The translations under genes and the position numbers were made by a program. The notes below the pieces were generated by a model, which saw only the letters and a program-made list of their open reading frames with translations, was not told where the DNA came from and ran no database searches. A stretch of DNA of 64,000 nt from Nereocystis luetkeana (taxonomy: Eukaryota > Sar > Phaeophyceae > Laminariales > Laminariaceae): assembly GCA_031213475.1 (NCBI GenBank), contig JARUPZ010000009.1:8403601-8467600 (forward strand). Reading direction: 5' to 3'. Shown here one piece after another: positions 56,290 to 64,000 of the stretch (the first letter of the stretch is position 1; the number at the start of each line of letters is the position of its first letter).

Positions 56290-56830
56290 AGGGGTTGTTG
56301 TGGAGTGCGCTTGGGGGTGGGGACCCGTTGCTGTGTGGGGAGTGGGGAGAGCGGGGTGTCGGGAAGGAACGAAATAACTGTGATGGGAGCTTCCGGGGTC
56401 AAGGATCAACTTCGACCGGAGGGATCCCCTCGCAGGATTTACAACGCCCGAGTGCGCGTGATCGAATTGTTCTGGTGCAGGGTCAAGGATCAGCTTCGAA
56501 CAAGTTGAACCCCCTCGCAGGATTTACAGGGGTCGTGTGGGCGTGATGGAATGATATTCCATCACGCGCACACGGGCGTTGTAAATCGAGCGAGGGGATC
56601 CCTCCGGTTCAAGTTGATCCTTTTAACCGGAACCATTCCATCACGCGCACACGGGCGTTGTAAATCCTGTGAGGGGATCCCTCCGGTTGAGGTTGATACT
56701 TGACCCTCCAAGCTCCAAACAACAGTTGTTTTTGTTGCCCCCGACTCCCCACACTCTTCACTTCCCGCACAGCAACACCCCCCTACCCCCGCGCGGGCAA
56801 TGTCTTCTTGGAGAGCAAGTAAAATGGCGA
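56290..56830. mobile_element. Foldback element with compound arms
   Basis: A hairpin whose centre (56,552-56,556) is GCGTGATGGAAT-GAT-ATTCCATCACGC. Each arm holds two diverged copies of a roughly 75-bp unit (GGGATCCCCTCGCAGGATTT, AACGCCCG). The outer arms also match (CAGCAAC..CCCCACTCCCC in complement). The overall span is about 540 bp. It has no coding capacity. Foldback-type DNA transposons have such internally repeated arms. No target duplication was identified. Confidence 0.65.
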
Positions 56831-58534
56831 AGCCACTGCCCACCATTTGTCGCCGAGCGAAAATGTGCCACTGGTCCAGAGGGCCATCAGCATCTTCGTT
56901 GCTAATCGTTCCTCAGAACGCACAGTCCGAATCTGGTGAGGAAGGGGCTTGGAGTCCTCGACGTCTATGAATCCCGGAAGAAGAGCGGCGGCGGCCGGCC
57001 CACCACACATCATACAGTCGATCGACCGTCATACGGCCAGTCAACGCATTATATCTAGCGCACCGGAGTACGTTTTGCGACGCAAGAGTGGGGAAAACGT
57101 CACTGTAGGGCCACACGACGATAAGCTGAGAAGACAGCAATTCGCGGCAGATGCCGCAGACGTGATGTACTGGAAGCGGCGAAGATAGCACTTACTTGGC
57201 GATGACCAGGCGTCGTTGAATGAAGAATGCGGGTGAGCTGTAGTCTTGCACTAGCCCGCTGGTTCAAACAAACATACGAAATATGAACACAAATATGTGA
57301 AAGAGTAAGTATCCAACAGATCACGAGAATTCCAACAAGAGACAACAGCCTGGGGCGCAAAAGCAAAAACATTACAGTCAAACGCTGATACTGATGCCTC
57401 CCATTCACCACCTACTAAGCGAAAAAAAAAAAAAGACACAGGAGACACATATTAAATTGTGTCGATACAAGGAAATAAATGACGTACCGAATACAGAGTT
57501 TCGAGCGAAAGTCAGATTTGTGGGACAACACGTGTTGCTTCTTTCGCATACGAACCGATATGCGATACCGGGTAGTATGCATGCATAACACAGACAACAT
57601 GTGAAAATACGTGCTTGATAGCGATTTACGAACACTGAGTGGGCTTATGTTATTACCGCTACGGTAGTACATACAGCAACGCAGAGCTCCACGACTCCTG
57701 ATAATACACATTTATTTCAGCTATAAGCATACTAGTGTAGTCACAGGACATGATGGAAACAAAGGAGAACGTGAAACATATTTTTGCGAGCTGTCCGTCG
57801 GATACGTCGATTGAACGTGAGCCCACGATGTAAAGCACAACAAAAAATCTAAACAGCTGGTCGTAACATGCTCACAGTGTAAGTCCCAACGAGGTCATCG
57901 AGACGTGCTGCAGGAAGAGGCCGTGCGCTGTTGTCGACTTCCGACACGACGAGACTGGTCAATCGTCTTGAACGACTCGGCGAGATAGTGGTTTCGTTAT
58001 GGACCAGGCGAAGCTCTTGATCTAACAGGGTGCCCAAAGCTCCTGTTGGACGGGTTTCGATGAAGACCCGGTGGAAACCCTCGGATGCGTTTCTGCGATT
58101 AGTCCCCCCCGTTTGCGAACTTGAGGGTTGGCCAGAAATAATTGCACACAAGTAAAGGGACGATGGAGTAGACATCGACTAATATATCAATATAATACGT
58201 TAGTGGAGGCACGACGGAGTAGACGACACCCCGCTTCCGTTCCTGCCCGCGGGTGGGGCCCTTGGGTGCGCTACCCGTGACCAATATCGGTGGCTGTCTT
58301 GCAAACAGCAGTTTCTCGGCGCCCACGCTGGGACTCGGCCCATATTTGGGCTGTGGACCGTGAGTGTCGGTGCAGCACTCGGTCCGTCTTTTGGCTGTGG
58401 CCCCTGAGTGTCGGCTCAGCCATCCAACACCAGGACAGCATCGCCGCAGTTGGCGACTTAACTGCGTTTCCTTCGCTGCGTGCGCCACATCTTTAATCGT
58501 GGCTGGTGTGAAATTGTTCCACATACTGTTTTTT
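56831..58534. other. No gene recognised; short GTGAGTGTCGG duplication
   Basis: Near 58,335-58,425 a segment with GGGCTGTGG(A/C)CC(G/C)TGAGTG is present twice about 60 bp apart. Frames at 56,949-57,188 (+) and 57,849-58,175 (-) are open but have no recognised motif. Confidence 0.4.
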
Positions 58535-58559
58535 GGGATATAGGCACGGCGCGGACATG

Positions 58560-58672
58560 TCGTCTTTGTTGTTTGTGGTTATTGTTGAATGCCGCTATCG
58601 GTCGTGTTCGCGGCGAGCTTGCTTGTTTGTGGTATTTGTTGAATTTCGCCATCGGTCGTGTTATGTTTCAGT
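58560..58672. repeat. Two ~57-bp tandem units
   Basis: TTGTTTGTGGTTATTGTTGA followed by ATGCCGCTATCGGTCGTGTT, then a diverged second copy with TTTCGCCATCGGTCGTGTT. Confidence 0.7.
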
Positions 58673-61600
58673 ACATACTGTATGGGCGGGCCGAGGCGGG
58701 GGTCTGGGCTTGGGAGGGGCGCGGGTGGGGGCGCGCGCTGCGTTTGACGTGTGGTGGCCTACGTTGGCTATCGTATCATATGGTCCATCCGGAGCAATAT
58801 TTCCAATGACGTTTTCGGTCATAACTTTTGAAAAAAAAAAAATGGGTGTCACCCCAGCAATAATATAACTCCAAACCTAGATCACAATCTCTGAGCGTGC
58901 TCGGTTGGTACATCCCTGGCCTTTCAGAGCTCCCAATTCCAAACCGCCTCCTTTCATTACTTGCCGGGCCTTTCCAGCGGTGCTTTGTTTTCTCGATCCT
59001 TTCATCTTTCTTGCTTCTTTCGTTGTTTTCTCCATTTCTCTTGGCACTTTTGGTCCTTCCTTCCTTTCCTCTTCTTTCGTTTCGTGTGCGTGCGTGCACT
59101 CTGTGTACGGCACCGCGGGAGAGCCGGGCACCGTCGCGGGAGTCAGTGGGTGCTGGCGGGTAGAGGGGGGGTTGCAAGGAACGCGGTCGCCGCTTTCGTG
59201 CCTAGGCGTCGCGTGTGCCTCGAGACACGAGGACGCATGAACGGGCTTTGTCTGGCTTCAATCCATGATTTTTGATAGAGTATGTAGGAGTTTATAGGTC
59301 GTTCGGGATGGCAAGATAATGTTCAAGCGGTGCTTATTTTTGCGTCCACGCTGAGGTTGAAAGAGGGAGGTGTGCAGTTTGAACACCAACGTTATCGAGC
59401 TGGCGAACGACGGCCACGGTGAGCACGGAAATTCACGCGAGGCGGGCGACGGGGCTGATTGTGGCACAGAGTGATAAAGCCTTACCCGAACCGAATCGGT
59501 GGCGAGGTGGTCGCGAGAGGGGCGGGCGGCGTACGAGCCTGACAGAGGAGCCCTTATGTGCGATTTCTTTATTTTCTTTTTTTCGACTGGGTGTAAGGTG
59601 TTCTAATCAGGCAGAACATTATTGCACGAGAAGGGATGTGGATTTTTTTTTCTTTCCGAATTTTCGGTTTCATTTTCATCGTTTTTGCTGCTGTGCCGTG
59701 CTTTGCTTTTGCTTTCTTCGTACATACGAGTACAGACATAGACAGTAGATCATATCAAAAGAAGAAAATAAGTACAACAATAGTACCCTACCTGGGGTAT
59801 GTAAGTACGTGCGACATCCACGACGCGAAGCGTATGTGGCGCCCAAGCTGACGTCGGAGCTGTTTTTTCCTGAAGCATGTGTCGGCGGGACTCTTGGCAT
59901 TATCAAGTCAACGGTTTGCAATTACGATCCTTGAAAAAACTAAATTCAATCGTGGGCCTCTGTTCGCTTCGCATAATTCAATGTACTTTTTGCCTTTCTG
60001 AGTGAGCGTAGCGGGCGGCGTAGGCCGCCTGCGGAGCGAAGCGCCTTGTAAGTAATATTTTATTTGCCTTCCGACAGTGTACAGCATGATCTTCAACATT
60101 GATCACTCATCACTTTCCTGAAAGAAGAAAACCTGGGAAGCAAAAGAAACCCATGCACCAAGTCTACCTCACTTTTTTTTGCTAACTTTCGGCTTACCCA
60201 GCAATAATTGTGACGGCGGCGTCGAGATACGTCGATAGCCGAGTTTATTCTTTTTTGGAAAAGATGCAACATTCTCGGCCGAAAATACCCCGAAAATAGC
60301 GCGAAATGTCAGCATTTTTCACTGATATCGTCCCGAAGTGACCCAGCATCCCGCATTTTTTTTAGTTGCCGTTGTTATATCTCCTGGGATATTTATGTGA
60401 TTGAAACCAAACCAAAATCCTAACGCCGTACTGACGAGACGGATCGTTTCCCGCCACCTATTATTTGAAAACCGTTCGGTCAGTACCTCTCAATCACGCG
60501 AAGGGGCTGACCTTCCAGATCCGTTTTTTTGGACGTAGCTCCATCAATTTTTGTGTTTTTTTTTTTCTTTTATACTCCCCACTTACTTCGGAAGGGCAAG
60601 AGGCGCCGATAGTCGTAGTTTAATTTGCCTCTGTGTGAAAACTGGAACTCCCATAGTTAAAGCGAAGATGTATTTTGTTTTTTCAAGTTAAATACGGAAG
60701 GAACTTTTTTTTCTGGTATTTTTCACCGAAAAACAGATGCTTGAGGACAACAGACCGTATGCCGGTATCTTCAGATGTCGGAAAAACGTATCACATCCTG
60801 AGAAAAGTGCAACTTGATCCTGGGCAATTATTGGAAATTTCGGGGGCGATATACTATACGCGTCCAGCTTATGATAAGGGGATCAGTGGCATTTATCAAG
60901 GTGTCGTGTCGGCTTCGTGGTCTGTCTGTGGTTATTGTTGGACGTATCTCGCTGTCCCCTCTGTATTTCAGATGTGGTCGGAGTCGACAACTCATATCAA
61001 TGTATTGGCGGGTGGCAGCATCATTCTGTTTCGACAGAGTAGTTGAAGGCGACAACTGTAGTGGAACAAAATATGGTAGAGCAGTGTCTCGTTTGATTGG
61101 TCCTGAAGCACAGCACAACTGCCGTCAAATGCAGCAGCATCAGCAGCAACCGACAGAGCTGTCGGCACTGTCATCGTTATCGCCTCACACATGGATATCG
61201 CCAGATAGCTTTTCGCGGGTCAGGTCAAACCTCACGGGTCGGGTCGGATACATTGTATACCTTGCGGGAAGATATCCTTAATTGGAATATGCTGGCCTTG
61301 ATTTACACCTGCAGCTGGATGGGGACTTTGTGCCCTCGAGTACCGTGCGCGTCTGCGTCGACACCAACGTCCGGTATCCCGTGAATTATGCTGTTGTTCC
61401 CTGTACTCGGTTTTGATTGCCAGTTTCTGTGAACAAAGCAACACCTGTCAGGTGTGTAGGATGTTCGTGCACGTACGATTAATGCTTGCCGTTAATGACG
61501 CAGGCAATTAGTTCATGACTTTCTGGTACGCCGTTAGAGCACCAAACCTACTGCTTGTACTATAGCGTATGCCTTGTACGTCGAGAAGTTCATGCACATA

Positions 61601-63439
61601 CACTTGATTTAAGTATTAAATTTATGAGGGGCAATGAAACTGGCATCGATCTTCTCCTTGTATCCGCAGTAACGTCTCTATTAAAAGCAAATTTTGCCTT
61701 GATCGGGAACGACGATTTCATTACGGTTTTTAACCCGGTACCAGGTACCAGGGTACCAGGTATCTTTTTACGGGTATAACTTTTTTTAGCACATGCACTG
61801 GTATGTCCGTGTCAGGCTTGGAATACGCGGTTGCTCCTTGGTGCGGAATTAAATTCGTGGATGAGGCTGTCGCGTCCCACGAAAGACCTAGACCTTCCAT
61901 GATTTACCCCCTTTTCCTTTCAGCTTGCATCCTGAATCGTGACCTATGAGGCGAGGTCTCGACGATGGCGGTGAATCGATTCATACTTTGTGCGACAGTA
62001 TGACGCAGTAGACCCAATAAACCCAACAGTGCCGATGTCACTGGGAACCGCGTGCAGAGCAACCCTGTGCGCGTTATGCTCTAACTGGTGCTACTATGCT
62101 ATCAATGTTTGCTATCCAAATACAAAAAACGCGAAATTGTACTTTGGAACTCCCACGAGGTGAAGAGAGAAAACCAAGGTGTGGAGGGCACACCCTAAGG
62201 GCAGAGAGTTTCAGCTGCTGTTCGCCTGGTTGCCGCATCTTCCCCGGCGTTTGTTCTTGCTTAGGTAAGTGGCTATCTTTGCAATGCTGTGTTCATAATG
62301 AGACCACATGAACCGATATATCCCCATTTACTCCGACTGATATTTTCAAGTTTCCGGTCAGTTCCGTACACCTCAAGGTGTTCCCCCCGCCATAGATTCA
62401 GTCCAAAGCAGGCCTGCTCGGCAACGGTGAGTGTACCCACCCTGAAAGATGCATCTATGGAAAGTCCTCGACGAGATACACCCAAAGTCACTACTCGGGT
62501 TTCACAGGTGTTTCTTGTTCTGGTGAAGACCTGTCGGTAATGTTCTCGCAGGGTGTGTGTTACTTGTACGGTAAACGATGGGTACGGTCACCCACAATTC
62601 TCACGCTCTATGTAGGCACGCGTGCACCCCTAGCAGGTATTTTATACCAGGTACCAGGCAGTGATAAACCATAAGCACAGCTCAGGAAGCACGCACTACG
62701 TGAAAGCACGATTAGATACATTTCCGTGACTGCTGTACCCTCGTGGGCAATGATATGACTGATACTCGCGCACGGTTTAGCTGGCAACCATGCACTCCAA
62801 CCCAGTTGCTAAAGCTGTTCTACTGCTGTTCGTACGACCGCTCCGACCCAATCCGAGGCGGTAGACAGCCACGGTTCGTACGTGACACGGTTACCAACCC
62901 ACCCGCAGACCTGCCGACGTACCCGCACCTGACCCACCCACTCAGCCACCGAAATACCCACTCAGACACCACCCCACTAACCGCCTTTTCTTTGCTTACA
63001 AGTAGGCCCTTACGCAACCTAGTCAAACTGGGTTGTTCGAAACAAAACAAATAGCCTCGCCTATCCCCACGAGACTATTGGGCTGGACTACGACTATATA
63101 GCAAGCAGAACTACAGCAGTTGTAATTGGTGGTAATCAGCCGCGACCTCAGTAATGACTGCAGTAGTCATGTCTGCGATGCATCACGCTGGGCGAATACA
63201 GATTATTCTGCATCTTTGAGCTGAACGGAGATGAACGAACATCTAAGTACTACGCCGTCGTGGGTGAATCTCAATATCGTAAATGTTCTTGGCCTCTTTT
63301 GCTTACCTAGTACCTGGTATGAAATATGATAAACACAGCGGTACGCACACACCTGTAACAAATACTGGGACTTTGTCGTGTGTATCCTCGTTTCCACCAC
63401 GAAATCCGGCAAACTAATTTAACGACGAAAAATCTTCAC
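58673..63439. other. No gene recognised
   Basis: Frames up to 155 codons occur on both strands without recognisable domains, and several overlap one another. The TACCAGGTA word is dense at 61,739-61,762 and 62,645. A host exon cannot be excluded, but none is supported by a motif or a consistent splice pair. Confidence 0.4.
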
Positions 63440-63541
63440 TGCTGTGACCACAGAACTTGTATCTCTCATGGATTGAAGAATTTGCACGGACACTGCTTGT
63501 GCTGGATGTCGACGAGAGAAGAAGTGAAGCACACACAACAC
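63440..63541 (+). mobile_element. LINE-A 3'-terminal fragment
   Basis: CTGTGACCACAGAACTTGTA through TGCTTGTGCTGGATGTCGAC to a short ACACAC tail. It is the only LINE-A trace right of 40.3 kb. Confidence 0.8.
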
Positions 63542-63600
63542 CTTACGTGTTTTGTCCAACAGTGTTTTCTGCTGGCAATTCGGCATGATAAGAATAATTC

Positions 63601-63995
63601 GAGGACGAAAAATCTGCATCTCACATGTCTTGTCCAACAGAAAGAGCTTATTTCTCCTAGAAGGTGCCACTACTTCTTGTACTGATGTACGGCAGCTACA
63701 GCAAGCAGCAGTGCGTCTCCCGCAGCAGCAGCAGCAGCACCAGCAGCAGCACCAGTCGCAGGTGGACACACGAGGCCGGGGTCATCGTCGCTGTACTCTC
63801 GGCTTGTCAATCCAACCCTTCAACCCTTTGTACACGTACTCGATTTTGCCCTGTGTTGGTTTCGAACTCGAACCTCGGCTAATTTGAAGACGAAAAATCT
63901 GTTCGGTCCGACAGAGAAGGCTTCTCGTGACAGGTGCCACCGCTACTGCTGATGCACGACATGTACGGCAGAGCTTCTCGAGCAGCAAAACAGCA
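63601..63995. repeat. Diverged ~110-bp duplication
   Basis: 63,601-63,715 and 63,889-63,995 share GACGAAAAATCTG, the CCAACAGA/CCGACAGA step, AGGTGCCAC, and TACGGCAG in the same order. A CAG-rich tract lies between them. Confidence 0.6.
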
Positions 63996-64000
63996 GCGGC

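Noticed and set aside
55444-56409. 321-codon minus-strand frame
   Set aside because: No recognisable domain, overlapping open frames on the other strand, and its 5' part runs into an arm of the foldback element. No support beyond length.

Overview
This is eukaryotic nuclear DNA made almost entirely of transposable elements; no intact host gene was recognised. Support for a eukaryote: spliced exons with GT..AG introns, LINE-type reverse transcriptase, tRNA-derived SINEs, a DIRS-type retroelement, a Helitron, and DNA transposons carrying TTAA, TAA, 8-bp and 11-bp target duplications. This mix with mid-range GC would fit a brown alga or another stramenopile, but the sequence alone does not prove it.

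Region 0-25 kb: a graveyard dominated by one non-LTR retrotransposon, here called LINE-A. It ends in a long 3' UTR and a (CA)n tail. About twenty pieces lie in both orientations and make up very roughly 40% of the first 40 kb. The most complete copy is on the minus strand at 13.4-17.2 kb. A poly(A)-tailed tRNA-derived SINE (S1, seven copies), a tRNA-Val-like repeat, a GGCGGGACGGG-cored element and small DNA transposons are interspersed or nested.

Region 25.8-32.6 kb: a 6.8-kb Mutator-like element with about 200-260 bp terminal inverted repeats and an 11-bp direct flanking repeat. On the minus strand it carries a five-exon gene whose splice phases all agree (about 465 aa). The protein has a FAR1/MULE-type DNA-binding region and a MULE-like basic C-terminus, but no DDE catalytic domain was seen.

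Region 34.8-40.3 kb: a multi-level nest. A minus-strand LINE-A copy is split by a 4.1-kb plus-strand LINE-A, which is itself split by an S1 SINE and by a 1,137-bp hAT-like element with 42-bp arrays. The older copy also contains a third LINE-A insertion flanked by ACAAT.

Region 42.3-47.1 kb: a decayed DIRS-type reverse transcriptase/RNase H. A 3.2-kb non-autonomous LTR element interrupts it precisely inside an RNase H codon (TSD GGTTA). The LTR element carries a 319-aa acidic, Gln/Ala-rich ORF, and its 3' LTR holds a 90-bp piggyBac-like MITE at TTAA.

Region 49.5-53.0 kb: a decayed Helitron Rep protein with frameshifts and stops. From 53 to 64 kb there is little recognisable sequence beyond a foldback element at 56.3-56.8 kb, minor tandem repeats and one LINE-A 3' tail.

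The elements do not cooperate as a pathway. The window's value is as a stratified insertion record, plus one possibly expressed DNA-binding protein inside a Mutator-like element and one unknown ORF inside an LTR element.
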